Shown here piece by piece: positions 8,114-16,656 of a stretch of 60,302 nt of DNA. Source of the stretch: Ramlibacter ginsenosidimutans (lineage in GTDB: Bacteria; Pseudomonadota; Gammaproteobacteria; Burkholderiales; Burkholderiaceae_C); assembly GCF_016654015.1 (NCBI RefSeq), contig NZ_JAEPWM010000017.1, forward strand, positions 1 to 60,302, in the 5' to 3' direction. Position 1 is the first letter of the stretch. Each line of letters begins with the position of its first letter. The notes beneath the pieces were generated by a model. It made no database searches. It was given only the letters and a program-made list of their open reading frames with translations, and had not been told where the DNA came from. The translations under genes were made by a program, and so were the position numbers.

Positions 8114-9072
8114 CCACTCGCCGCAGCGTGTTGCGCGGACTGGCCGCAGGCGCGGCCGCCGCCCTCGCGGGCACCGCGCGCGCCGACGACATGACCACCG
8201 TGCTGGTGGGCGCCGCCTCGTCCATGGACTTCACCGCGCGCCTGATTGCCGAACAGCTTCGCCAGGCGCTCGGCCGCCCGGCCATCGTCTCCAGCAAGCT
8301 CGGTGCAGGCCAGCGCCTCGCGCTGGGCGAATGCAAGCGGGCCGCGCCCGATGGCCGCACGCTGGTGTTCGCCACCAGCGGGCCGTTCTCGGTCTATCCC
8401 TACATCTACACCAAGCTGGACTACGACCCGGTCGCCGACTTCACGCCGATCGCGGGCATCTCGCTGTTCGACGTCGCGGTCGCCACGGGTCCCATGACCG
8501 GCGCCATCACGCTGGAGCAGCTGCTCGATTGGCAACGCAAGCAGAAGAGTCCGGTGTTCGCCTCGGCGCCCGGCAACGGATCGCTCTCGCACTTCGTCGG
8601 CATCTCCACCGCGCTGGCCACCAAGGTTCCGATGGAGCACGTGCCCTACAAGGACAGCGGCATCGGCATCGTGGACCTCGCCGCCGGCCGCCTGCCCATG
8701 CTGATCACCGGCCTGCAGCCGATGATCGAGATGCACAAGGCCGGCCGGATCAAGCTGCTGGCCGTGTCGGGCGCGACCCGCTCGCCGCTGGTGCCCGACG
8801 TGCCGACCCTGAAGGAAGCGGGCGTGAATGTCACCAGCAGCACCTACACCGGCGTGTTCGGCCCGGCGAAGATGCCGCCCGAGCTGGTGAAGACCACCTA
8901 CGAAGCGATCATCCCCATGCTGTCGAATCCCGGCATCCGGGAGAAGCTGGCGCAGCAGGCGATGACGCCCTGGCCCGCCAACGGCGAACAGCTTGCCGCC
9001 CTGCTGGTCGAGGAGCGCAAGAAGTTCGAGCAGCTGGTCAAGGCGACCGACTTCCCGAAGCAGGACGCCTGA
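8110..9072 (+). CDS. Bug/TctC-family periplasmic solute receptor (atypical, copy 1)
   Basis: A 320-residue tripartite tricarboxylate transporter receptor. The signal peptide TTRRSVLRGLAAGAAAALAGTARA has an RR pair resembling a Tat motif. The mature protein keeps the Bug fold landmarks: KLGAGQRLALGECKRAAPDGRTL, DYDPVADFTPIAGISL, HVPYKDSG, and RSPLVPDVPTLKEAG. The normal ligand-loop motif VPFPAGGxxDxxAR is replaced by VGAASSMDFTAR. It is translationally coupled to the genes on both sides (ATGA and TGATG overlaps). About 60% identical to the next gene. It presumably binds an aromatic carboxylate handled by the cluster. Confidence 0.88.
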   Translation: MTTRRSVLRGLAAGAAAALAGTARADDMTTVLVGAASSMDFTARLIAEQLRQALGRPAIVSSKLGAGQRLALGECKRAAPDGRTLVFATSGPFSVYPYIYTKLDYDPVADFTPIAGISLFDVAVATGPMTGAITLEQLLDWQRKQKSPVFASAPGNGSLSHFVGISTALATKVPMEHVPYKDSGIGIVDLAAGRLPMLITGLQPMIEMHKAGRIKLLAVSGATRSPLVPDVPTLKEAGVNVTSSTYTGVFGPAKMPPELVKTTYEAIIPMLSNPGIREKLAQQAMTPWPANGEQLAALLVEERKKFEQLVKATDFPKQDA

Positions 9073-10043
9073 TGCGCCGCCGTTCCATCCTCCAGTCCCT
9101 GGCCGCCGGTGCGGCCGCCGTCTGCGTCCCCACGCTGCGCGCGCAGGACGACAAGTCCGTCATGACCATCCTGGTCGGGGCTGCGTCCTCGATGGACTTC
9201 ACCGCGCGGCTGGTCGCGCAGCAGTTGCAGGAAGTGCTCGGCCGCCCGGTGGTGGTGGTGAGCAAGCTCGGTGCGGGCGGACGCCTCGCGCTCAACGAGC
9301 TGAAGCGGGCAGCGCCCGACGGCCGCACGCTGATGTTTTCCACCAGCAGCCTGTTCGCCATCTATCCGCACATCTACACCAAGCTGGACTACGACCCCGT
9401 CGCCGACTTCACGCCCATCGCGGGCGTGAGCTGGTTCGACCTGGGCATCGCCACCGGCCCGATGACGGGGGCGACCGACCTCAAGCAGCTGATGGCCTGG
9501 CAGGCCAAGCAGGGCACGGGCGCCGTGTACGGCGCAGCGCCCGGCGCAGGATCGTCCTCGCACTTCGTGGGCATCGCGCTGGCGCAGGCGAGCAACCTGC
9601 CGCTCAAGCCGGTGCACTACAAGGACAGCGGCGTCGGCCTGATCGACCTCGTGGCGGCGCGCCTGCCCATGCTGGTCACGGGCACCAGCCCGCTCGTGGA
9701 GATGCACAAGGCCGGCCGCATCCGGATCGTGGCCGTGTCGGGCGAGAAGAGGTCGCCTCTGGTGCCCGAAGTGCCGACGCTGCGCGAAGCGGGCATGAAC
9801 GTCACCATCCAGAACTCCGCCGCTCTCTATGCACCCGCGAAGATGCCGCGCGAGATGGTGGACCGCATCTACAACGCCGTGATGCCCATGCTGGCCCGCA
9901 CCGACGTGCAGGAGAAGCTGGCGGGGCAGGGCATGGTGCCCTTCCCCATGAACGGCACGCAGCTCGCGGGCTGGCTGGCCGAGGAGCGCAGGCGCTACGA
10001 AATCCTCGCGAAAGAAAGCGGCTACGTGCCGGAGGCGCTGTGA
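9072..10043 (+). CDS. Bug/TctC-family periplasmic solute receptor (atypical, copy 2)
   Basis: A 323-residue paralogue of the preceding gene, with the same variant ligand loop (VGAASSMDFTAR) and the same DYDPVADFTPIAGVSWF and HYKDSGVGLIDLV blocks. The leader MRRRSILQSLAAGAAAVCVPTLRAQ is again twin-arginine-like. The ATG overlaps the previous stop in TGATG, and its own TGA overlaps the GTG start of the next gene. Tandem duplication followed by divergence is the simplest origin. Neither receptor has TctA/TctB permease genes in this operon; the nearest TctA is at 22178. Confidence 0.88.
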   Translation: MRRRSILQSLAAGAAAVCVPTLRAQDDKSVMTILVGAASSMDFTARLVAQQLQEVLGRPVVVVSKLGAGGRLALNELKRAAPDGRTLMFSTSSLFAIYPHIYTKLDYDPVADFTPIAGVSWFDLGIATGPMTGATDLKQLMAWQAKQGTGAVYGAAPGAGSSSHFVGIALAQASNLPLKPVHYKDSGVGLIDLVAARLPMLVTGTSPLVEMHKAGRIRIVAVSGEKRSPLVPEVPTLREAGMNVTIQNSAALYAPAKMPREMVDRIYNAVMPMLARTDVQEKLAGQGMVPFPMNGTQLAGWLAEERRRYEILAKESGYVPEAL

Positions 10044-10864
10044 GGGAAGCGGACGCATTGCACTGCGCACAGCGCCTGCAGCTCGCGCGCCTGCTCGGGG
10101 GCGACGCCGGACGCGCGCAATTGCTTGCGCTGCTGGCGCCGCACGCGCGCTACATGGTGCTGGGCAAGGAAGTGGCCGGCGCGCAGGACGTGGCGAGCGA
10201 ACTGGTCACGGGCCCCAACGGCGAACTGGCGCGTCGGCTGGACTGGGACGCACCGCAGCCGGCCGGCACCCAGGTGCGCCTGGCGGGGCGGCGCCGGCCC
10301 GGCACGCGCGACCGCGGACTGGTGGTGACGCTGCACTTCGAGGGCGACGCGATCGCGATCGTGCAGGAGCAGCGCACGCCGCCACCGCCCGTGGCAGCGC
10401 AAGCCATCGTGCTGCCCGATGCGCTGAAGCGCCGCATCGACAACGCGCTGGTGGAGCAGCACCCCATGCTCGTCGCGCACGTCGACGCCCAGGGCCAGCC
10501 CATCCTGAGCTTCCGCGGCTCGGTGCAGGTGCACGGCGACGACCAGCTCGCGCTCTGGGTCCGCAACGCCGGGGGCGGTTTCATCCAGGCGATCCGCGCC
10601 AACCCGCGGATCGCACTGATGTACCGCGACGAGCAGGCGAAGGCCACCTACCAGTTCCAGGGACGCGCCCGCGTCACCGACGCGCCCGCCGAGCGCGAGC
10701 ACATCTTCCAGCGCGCGCCCGCCGCCGAGCGCGCCCACGATTTCGCGAAGCTGGGGGCCGCCGTGGTGGTGGACCTCGATCGCGTCGAAGGTTATGCCGG
10801 CCTGGGCCCGCAAGGGCAGGTCGACGGCATCCGCATGCTGCGCGAAGGCGCGGCGTCCACTTGA
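10040..10864 (+). CDS. NTF2/SnoaL-like domain fused to PPOX-type flavin split-barrel protein
   Basis: A 274-residue two-domain protein. Residues about 1-120 (HARYMVLGKEVAGAQDVASELVTG and on to LHFEGDAIAIVQEQRTP) look like an NTF2/SnoaL-type cone fold. Residues about 125-270 (LKRRIDNALVEQHPMLVAHVDAQGQPILSFRG, FIQAIRANPRIALMYRDEQ, YQFQGRARV) are a pyridoxamine-phosphate-oxidase-like FMN/F420 split barrel. The GTG at 10040 overlaps the previous TGA in GTGA. Such proteins near Rieske oxygenases might reduce or bind a pathway intermediate, but the reaction is unknown. The domain assignment of the N-terminal half is by pattern only. Confidence 0.75.
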   Translation: MREADALHCAQRLQLARLLGGDAGRAQLLALLAPHARYMVLGKEVAGAQDVASELVTGPNGELARRLDWDAPQPAGTQVRLAGRRRPGTRDRGLVVTLHFEGDAIAIVQEQRTPPPPVAAQAIVLPDALKRRIDNALVEQHPMLVAHVDAQGQPILSFRGSVQVHGDDQLALWVRNAGGGFIQAIRANPRIALMYRDEQAKATYQFQGRARVTDAPAEREHIFQRAPAAERAHDFAKLGAAVVVDLDRVEGYAGLGPQGQVDGIRMLREGAAST

Positions 10865-10883
10865 ACCCGATGGAGCGACAACG

Positions 10884-12233
10884 ATGAACCCGAAAGACAG
10901 CGAAGACCTCACCCACGTCAGTCCCGGCACCGTCATGGGCAACTTCATGCGGCAGTACTGGATCCCCGCGGCCAAGTCCAGCGAGCTGGAGGTGGACGGC
11001 ACGCCCATGCGCCTGCTGCTGCTGGGCGAGAAGCTCGTCGCCTTCCGCGACTCGCAGGGGCGCGTCGGCGTGATGGACCACATGTGCCCGCACCGCAATG
11101 CCTCACTCGTGCTCGGACGCAACGAGGAGGGCGGCATCCGCTGCATCTACCACGGCTGGAAGTTCGACGTGAGCGGCCAGTGCGTGGACATGCCCAGCGT
11201 GCCGGCCCACCTGTGCTTCAAGGACAAGGTGAAGGCGCAGGCGTACCGGGCCGCGGACCGTAACGGCATCGTCTGGGTCTACATGGGCCCGAACCAGGAC
11301 GCCCCCCCGCCGCTGCCCATGATCGAGGCGACGCTGCTCGCCGAGCAGGACGTGGACATCAGCTTCATGATGCGCAGCTGCAACTGGATGCAGGCGCTGG
11401 AGGGCGACATCGACACGTCGCACTTCGGCTTCCTGCACGTCGGGCACCTGGACCCCGACGAGGTGCCCGAGGGCCACCCGCTGCAGCACACGGCGGGCGA
11501 GCGCGCGCCCGAATACCACGTGCGCGACACGCCCTGGGGCACCACCTACGGCGCCTACCGCGAGGTGAAGCCGCAGACCACGTACTGGCGGTTCGCCAAC
11601 TACATGTTCCCGTTCTTCACGCAGACGCCGCAGGGCGAGTTCCCGGTGAACATCCAGGCGCGCGCATGGGTGCCGCTGGACGACACGCACACCATGATGA
11701 TCTTCTGGCGCCGCCGCACGGGCGGCCCGCGCAGCAGCGCCGAACCGCTGAAGAACGGCAAGCCGCTGGCGGGCGCGCGTCCGGCGCCGGACTTCCATCC
11801 GCGCGACACCAGCTGGCTGGGCCGCTACCGCGTGGTGGCCGAGGAGTCGAACGACTGGCTGATCGACCGGGAGGCGCAGCGCACCAAGCGCATCTATTCG
11901 GGCATCGACCACATCGGCCTGCAGGACCAGGCGGTGACGGAGAGCATGGGCGGCATCACGAACCACATGCACGAGAACCTCGGCCCGGGCGACGTGATGA
12001 TCGCGCGCACGCGCCGGCGTGCGCTGGCGGCAGCGCGCGCGTTCGCGGCCGGCACGCCGGCGCCCGGCCTCATGGAGCCGGAAGTCCTGATGGGCGCGCG
12101 CAGCGGCTTCTTCGAGATGCCGTCGTCGGTGGACTGGCAGCAGGCCTATGCGCAGAAGGTGCGCACGGCGGAGCGGGTGCTGAAGTCGCAGGCCGCGCCC
12201 GCGCCGGCGCCGGAGCTGGCGCCGGCGAAGTAG
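10884..12233 (+). CDS. Rieske non-heme iron aromatic oxygenase, phthalate dioxygenase type
   Basis: A 449-residue oxygenase component. The Rieske [2Fe-2S] ligands are C68-P-H70 and C87-I-Y-H90. The mononuclear iron site is in EGDIDTSHFGFLH (His180 and His185). The arrangement NWMQALEGDIDTSH and the N-terminus TVMGNFMRQYWIPA are typical of the phthalate 4,5-dioxygenase/vanillate demethylase branch, which uses a one-protein FMN-ferredoxin reductase. No such reductase is encoded in the window. It is last in the rightward operon, 19 nt after the PPOX fusion gene, and a rho-independent terminator follows. Probable role: hydroxylation or demethylation of the aromatic substrate before ring cleavage by the LigB-type enzyme. 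Confidence 0.9.
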   Translation: MNPKDSEDLTHVSPGTVMGNFMRQYWIPAAKSSELEVDGTPMRLLLLGEKLVAFRDSQGRVGVMDHMCPHRNASLVLGRNEEGGIRCIYHGWKFDVSGQCVDMPSVPAHLCFKDKVKAQAYRAADRNGIVWVYMGPNQDAPPPLPMIEATLLAEQDVDISFMMRSCNWMQALEGDIDTSHFGFLHVGHLDPDEVPEGHPLQHTAGERAPEYHVRDTPWGTTYGAYREVKPQTTYWRFANYMFPFFTQTPQGEFPVNIQARAWVPLDDTHTMMIFWRRRTGGPRSSAEPLKNGKPLAGARPAPDFHPRDTSWLGRYRVVAEESNDWLIDREAQRTKRIYSGIDHIGLQDQAVTESMGGITNHMHENLGPGDVMIARTRRRALAAARAFAAGTPAPGLMEPEVLMGARSGFFEMPSSVDWQQAYAQKVRTAERVLKSQAAPAPAPELAPAK

Positions 12234-12256
12234 CAGCGCCGTCGGGCGCGACGAAG

Positions 12257-12290
12257 AAAGGCCGACCGGCATGGCGGTCGGCCTTTTTTC
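12257..12290 (+). terminator. Rho-independent terminator
   Basis: An AGGCCGACC stem pairs with GGTCGGCCT around a short loop and is followed by a run of six T. It ends the Bug/Rieske operon. A-rich sequence on its 5' side could also allow leftward termination for the His-rich gene at 12308. Confidence 0.85.
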
Positions 12291-12307
12291 ATGCGATCAC
12301 TGCAGCG

Positions 12308-12742
12308 TCAGCCCGCGTTGTGGATCACCGTCACGTGGCGGTTCACGACGTAGGCCGGGTGGCGGTGCACCTCGCGCACCACGACGTGGCGCATCGGGAC
12401 TTCGCGGTGGTGGATGACCACCGTGCGGTGCATCCCGCGGTCATGGTCGCGGTAATAGCCGCGGTCGTGGTCGCGGTAGTTGACGTCGTGGTGGCGGTAC
12501 GCGTCGTCACCACGCCAGCGGTTGACGTGCCGGATCACCGTCGTGCCGTCGGGACGGTCCACGCGCACCGTGCGATGCACCACCGGGCCGTCGACCTCGC
12601 GGCGGATGTGCTTGGTCACCACGCCATTGGGCGTGTCGCGCATGACGGTGGTGTCGCGGTCCTGCGCGAAAGCAGCCTGGCCGGCGGCAGCGGCGCCGAG
12701 GCCGATGGCAAGCGCGGCAGCAAGGGTCTGGAACTTCTTCAT
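12308..12742 (-). CDS. His/Arg-rich periplasmic protein
   Basis: A 144-residue exported protein of unknown function. A signal peptide (MKKFQTLAAALAIGLGAAAAGQAAFAQ) is followed by a segment rich in His, Arg and Asp that contains two YRDHDRG repeats and many HH/HR pairs; the C-terminus is VTVIHNAG. The start at 12742 is preferred to ATG 12760 because AAGGAG lies between them with 7-nt spacing to 12742. The composition would suit metal or polyanion binding, but that is only inference. The gene is monocistronic and converges on the Rieske operon terminator. Confidence 0.75.
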   Translation of the reverse strand: MKKFQTLAAALAIGLGAAAAGQAAFAQDRDTTVMRDTPNGVVTKHIRREVDGPVVHRTVRVDRPDGTTVIRHVNRWRGDDAYRHHDVNYRDHDRGYYRDHDRGMHRTVVIHHREVPMRHVVVREVHRHPAYVVNRHVTVIHNAG

Positions 12743-13046
12743 GAGGTACTCCTTCTTCATTGCGGCCCATCAGGGCCTGTGAAGCTATTGAAGCGCGAAG
12801 CTGGAGCGGCGGCCGCAAGAGGCGGTGCTGCTTGCGTGACAGCCGGGTCTGACTCGCGCCGTGGGCAAAGCGGACATCCGGTCGCAAGGGTGGAAAAGCG
12901 CACAGTCAAGGCTCGCAAACAGCGAATTCCTTGAAGGCGTCGTTTTGCAACTTTTGGGGAAATCGTTGCGCCTGTGCGTCCGCATGTGCGTCTTCTCTCG
13001 CCCCGCACTGCGCGCGGTATGCTCCCGGGCCCTGTCCCCGCATTCC

Positions 13047-13349
13047 ATGGACGATTCCAACCAGATCGAAGTCCCGCCGTCCTTCGTCGCGCTGTTCGCG
13101 TCGCCGTCAGGCTACAAGTTGCTGGAGCCGATGTCGGTTGTGCGCCAGCGCTACGAGCTGTGCGAGGACCTCGCGCAGATGCTGACGGAGCAGGCCGCGA
13201 CGGCGCGTTTCAAGAGCGATGCGAGCGAGCGCGAGGTGCTGGAGAAGATGCAGGCGGCATTCCAGCAGGATGGATCGCCCGTGCAGGCCAACGAAGCCGA
13301 GTGGGTGGTGCGCCGGCTGGCGGAGCTGTTGAACTGGTCGTTCGACTGA
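13047..13349 (+). CDS. Conserved hypothetical protein, 100 aa
   Basis: A small soluble protein (MDDSNQIEVPPSFVALF...) without signal peptide or membrane segment. The middle (RYELCEDLAQMLTEQA) and the end (EAEWVVRRLAELLNWSFD) look helical. It resembles a small family seen in Comamonadaceae, sometimes labelled ATPase with chaperone activity; I see no Walker motif that would justify that name. It stands alone, with the palindromic repeat copy 2 shortly after its stop. Confidence 0.7.
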   Translation: MDDSNQIEVPPSFVALFASPSGYKLLEPMSVVRQRYELCEDLAQMLTEQAATARFKSDASEREVLEKMQAAFQQDGSPVQANEAEWVVRRLAELLNWSFD

Positions 13350-13367
13350 TCTGGCCGAAGTCCGATT

Positions 13368-13451
13368 CGTAGGCTGGCGGTGAGCGACGCGAACCCCAGC
13401 GATCGCATCGCCGCAAGCTGGGGTTCGCCTGCGGCTCACCGCCAGCCTACG
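13368..13451 (+). repeat. 85-bp palindromic repeat, copy 2
   Basis: Same element as at 328-415: CGTAGGCTGGCGGTGAGC at one end, CTCACCGCCAGCCTACG at the other, with GCGAACCCCAGC/GCTGGGGTTCGC inside. It sits between the converging ends of the genes at 13349 and 13498, where it could act as a bidirectional transcription barrier. Confidence 0.9.
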
Positions 13452-13497
13452 AGTCCGCCTCAGGTCGCGCCCATGATTCGCGCAGGGACGCGCCGCG

Positions 13498-14724
13498 TCA
13501 GCGTGCCGCCGCTGCGGCGGTCACGCCCTTCGCCTCGTCGTCGATCGCCTTCTGCACCGTGCGGTAGAACGCCTCGCGCGCCTGGCTCGCCTTGCGGTCG
13601 GTCGCACCGCCGGCCCAGTCCGCGTTCGACACGATCACGATCCTGCGCTTCGGGTCGATGAAGATGCCCTGGCCGAAGATTCCTTTCGCCGCGTAGCTGC
13701 CGTCGTCGTAGGTCCACCAGAAGTAGCCGTAGCCGCGGCCCGGGTCGCCGATGCCGGCCTGCTTGCTCGTGGCCTGCGCCAGCCAGCCTTCCGGTGCGAC
13801 CGGCCGGCCATCGACCTTGCCGCCATTCATCACGAACACGCCGAAGCGGGCGTAGTCGCGCGAGGCCGCCTGCACGCAGCAGCCGCTGATCTCCTGGCCG
13901 GTGCGACTCAGGATCCAGGTCGCCTGCTGCTCCATGCCGACCGGCACCCAGATCTTTTCCGAGAGGTAGGTCGCCAGCGGCTTGCCCGTCGCGTTGGCGA
14001 GCAGCACGCCCACCAGGTTGGTTTCGCCGGTGCTGTAGTGCCAGCGCGTGCCGGCCGGCGCCGCGCGCGGCAGGCGGCGCAGGTAGCTCACGATGGACTC
14101 CACCCCCGGCTCGGGCTTGTGGTTGTTGAAGCGGGCGACGTCCGAGTTCGGGTCCGCATAGTCCTCGTTCCACTGCACGCCCGAGGTCATCGTCAGCAGC
14201 TGCCGGATGCTCACGTCGTCATAGGCCGAGCCCTTCATCTCCGGGATGTACTGGCTCACCTTGTCGTCCATGCTGTGGATGTAGCCGTCGCGCAGCGCGG
14301 CGCCGACCAGCGTGGACGTGAACGACTTCGCCACGGAAAAACTGGTCCAGCGTCCGTGCGCGTCGAAGCCGAGGCCGTAGCGTTCCAGCCGCAGCTTGCC
14401 GTCGTGGACGATCAGCAGGGCCGCGCTGTGCTGGCCCGCCATGTAGGTATCGACATCGACGGGCAAGGCAAGGGGCGGCCCGGGCGGCAGCGGCATGGGC
14501 GTGCCGCCGGCCGGCACGACGTGCGCCTTCGCGAGCAGCGGGATGCGATCGAGCGCACGGAAGGCGGCGTCGCGCTGGTCCTGCTTCCAGAACAGCAGGT
14601 CCCGGTTGGTGGGCACCGTGGCGAGCAGCCCGCGCGTCTCCTTGTCCAGGCCGGCCCAGCCCACGCCGGCCAGCACGGCGAGCGAGGCCAGCACGGTCAC
14701 GACGATCTTGCCGGATTTCTTCAC
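13498..14724 (-). CDS. Serine hydrolase, beta-lactamase/6-aminohexanoate-dimer hydrolase (NylB-like) family
   Basis: A 408-residue protein of the serine beta-lactamase-like superfamily. An N-terminal hydrophobic helix (KIVVTVLASLAVLAGVGWAG) suggests export or membrane anchoring. The catalytic S-x-x-K is S130-V-A-K133 in WTSFSVAKSFTS. RWHYSTGETNLVG supplies the Tyr motif in the form found in NylB-like esterases rather than the Y-A-N of class C lactamases, and IFGQGIFIDPKRRIV corresponds to the KTG-region strand. GTG 14724 is chosen because GGGGAG lies 6 nt upstream. The substrate (amide, ester or peptide) cannot be told; true beta-lactamase activity is unlikely. Confidence 0.85.
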   Translation of the reverse strand: MKKSGKIVVTVLASLAVLAGVGWAGLDKETRGLLATVPTNRDLLFWKQDQRDAAFRALDRIPLLAKAHVVPAGGTPMPLPPGPPLALPVDVDTYMAGQHSAALLIVHDGKLRLERYGLGFDAHGRWTSFSVAKSFTSTLVGAALRDGYIHSMDDKVSQYIPEMKGSAYDDVSIRQLLTMTSGVQWNEDYADPNSDVARFNNHKPEPGVESIVSYLRRLPRAAPAGTRWHYSTGETNLVGVLLANATGKPLATYLSEKIWVPVGMEQQATWILSRTGQEISGCCVQAASRDYARFGVFVMNGGKVDGRPVAPEGWLAQATSKQAGIGDPGRGYGYFWWTYDDGSYAAKGIFGQGIFIDPKRRIVIVSNADWAGGATDRKASQAREAFYRTVQKAIDDEAKGVTAAAAAR

Positions 14725-14946
14725 GTTGCACTCCCCGAATCGGAACCCGGGCATTGGACACGATCACGGCGCCACTTGCCAGCGCCCCGGACGACAGGGC
14801 CCCGCGGGCCTGTCGCCGTTGCGTCACCGGGGACCGCGCGCAGCTTCGGGTTGTGGGCAGGCCACGCTGCCCCACCGCAGATTGCCCGCCCCAGGTCCCG
14901 GCCGCATGCTCGCCACGCGCGCACGAGCGAGGCGCAGGAAGTTGCA

Positions 14947-16053
14947 ATGAAAAGAACAATGGCGGCCTGCCTGGCGCTGTCCTGGGCGGGAGCGAGCCTG
15001 GCGCAATCGGGCCTGATCGTCTCCGGCGGTCTCGACCTCGCCGTCGCGCACTACAAGGGCGAGGGGGGCGGCTCCCGCACGCAACTGATTTCCGGCGGCA
15101 ACCAGAACAGCCGCCTGAACATCCGCGGCCGCGAGGACCTGGGCGGCGGCTGGTACGCGGGCTTCGAGCTCGAGGCCGGCATCGCGGCGGACACCGGCGC
15201 GGGCCTGGCCTCCAACACCAACAACCAGGTGAGCGGCATCGTCCCCGCGGGCAGTGGCAACGTCCCGTCGCTCACCTTCAACCGCCGCTCCATCGTCGGC
15301 ATCGGCGGCGAGTGGGGCGAGCTGCGCCTGGGGCGCGACTACGTGCCTTCGTTCTGGCCGATCTACCTGTACGACCCCTTCCGCACGGGCGTCGGCTTCG
15401 GCGGCATCACCATCCTCGGTACGACCGTGACCAACCTGCGCGCATCCAACAGCATCGGCTACTTCACGCCGGGATGCGACGCGGTGTGCAAGGGCCCGTT
15501 CGCGCAACTGATGTACGCACTCGGCGAGAACGGCAGCGGCTCGGCAGCGCCCGACGACGGCAGGGTGGCCGGCTTGCGTCTGGGCTATGGCGCGCCGACG
15601 TGGGAGGTTTCGATCGCCCGCAGCAAGACGACCAGCGCCGCCGTGGCCGACTTCACGCAGACCTCGGGCGGCGGCTTCCTGGAGACGAAGTGGGCGCGGC
15701 TGATGCTGCTGGTCGGCGAGAACCGGACCGGCCGGCCCGTGGCCCCCTTGAACAACGGCACCCGCGCGCCCTTCTGGCAGCTGGGCGCGCTCGTCTACCT
15801 CCCGGTGGGCTACGTCCCCGTGGCCTATACGCGCGTGACGCGCAACGACCCGGACAGCAGCAGCGCCAGCAAGATCTCGTTCGGCTACGTGTATCCGCTG
15901 TCGAAGCGCACGGCCGTTTACACGACGTACGCACGCATAGCCAACAAGAACGCACTGGCGATTCCCGTGAACGTGGGCGCGGACTCCGGTCCCACGCCGG
16001 AGGCCGGGCGCGGCGCCTCGGGCTGGGATGTGGGCTTGCGGCTGACCTTCTAG
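14947..16053 (+). CDS. Gram-negative general porin
   Basis: A 368-residue outer-membrane trimeric porin of the betaproteobacterial family. It has a cleavable signal (MKRTMAACLALSWAGASLAQS), a first strand SGLIVSGGLDLAVAHYK, the RLNIRGREDLGGGWYAGFELEAG block and the LRLGRDYVPSFW constriction-loop region typical of the family, and a C-terminal strand ending in Phe (GLRLTF) for BAM recognition. It allows passive diffusion of small hydrophilic solutes. A short hairpin (14792-14815) lies in the 220-bp leader upstream. Confidence 0.92.
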   Translation: MKRTMAACLALSWAGASLAQSGLIVSGGLDLAVAHYKGEGGGSRTQLISGGNQNSRLNIRGREDLGGGWYAGFELEAGIAADTGAGLASNTNNQVSGIVPAGSGNVPSLTFNRRSIVGIGGEWGELRLGRDYVPSFWPIYLYDPFRTGVGFGGITILGTTVTNLRASNSIGYFTPGCDAVCKGPFAQLMYALGENGSGSAAPDDGRVAGLRLGYGAPTWEVSIARSKTTSAAVADFTQTSGGGFLETKWARLMLLVGENRTGRPVAPLNNGTRAPFWQLGALVYLPVGYVPVAYTRVTRNDPDSSSASKISFGYVYPLSKRTAVYTTYARIANKNALAIPVNVGADSGPTPEAGRGASGWDVGLRLTF

Positions 16054-16200
16054 GGCCGCCGCTGATGGGCTACCCTTGCGAGCCAAGGGTCGTCGGCTGC
16101 GGCCATGGCCGCGAATATTTCTCGACTCGGCTGTTTCACATGGCCATGAACGTCCGCGGCAGGCGAAAATCGGCGGTTGGCTCCCACACTCCCGGCTCAC

Positions 16201-16656
16201 ATGAATTCATCGTCCCTCCACTGGCGGCGCGCGCGCCTGCCCTCACTGGCAAAGGCCGCGTCCGCACTGCTGCTCGCGCTGGGCTGCGCCTGCGCCTTCG
16301 CTGCGCTGGAAGAAGCGCCCTCCGAGCTGCCGACGGCCAAGGTCCACCGGACGGCGGGCACCACCGCCGCCGGCGCGGGCTACACCGACATCGCCCGCAC
16401 GCTCAAGTCGGGCACGGTGGTGCATGAATTCGTGGACCCGACCGGGTCGGTCTTCGCAGTCACCTGGTCCGGGCCCTTCAAGCCGGACCTGAGGAAGCTG
16501 CTGGGCCGCCACTTCGGCGCGCTGAGCCCAGCCGCCCAGGGCGGCAAGACCGACGACTTGGTCGTGCAGTCGGGCGGCCACATGGGCGCGTTCGAAGGAC
16601 GGGCCTGGGTTCCTTCCCGCCTGCCCGCGGGCTTCGATACGCAGGAGATGAAGTGA
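16201..16656 (+). CDS. DUF2844 domain-containing exported protein
   Basis: A 151-residue protein with an N-terminal signal segment (LAKAASALLLALGCACAFA) followed by the DUF2844 pattern: TLKSGTVVHEFVDPTGSVFAVTWSGPFKPDL, then LLGRHF and VVQSGGHMGAFEGRAWVPSRLP. Function is unknown. Its stop overlaps the GTG start of the DUF3443 gene. The two families are commonly paired in Burkholderiales and probably work together in the envelope. An in-frame start at 16177 cannot be excluded, since neither has a strong ribosome-binding site. Confidence 0.82.
   Translation: MNSSSLHWRRARLPSLAKAASALLLALGCACAFAALEEAPSELPTAKVHRTAGTTAAGAGYTDIARTLKSGTVVHEFVDPTGSVFAVTWSGPFKPDLRKLLGRHFGALSPAAQGGKTDDLVVQSGGHMGAFEGRAWVPSRLPAGFDTQEMK

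Noticed and set aside
13498..14724. Class C beta-lactamase (AmpC) call
   Set aside because: The SxxK is present but the Tyr motif and third box match NylB-like esterases/amidases better.
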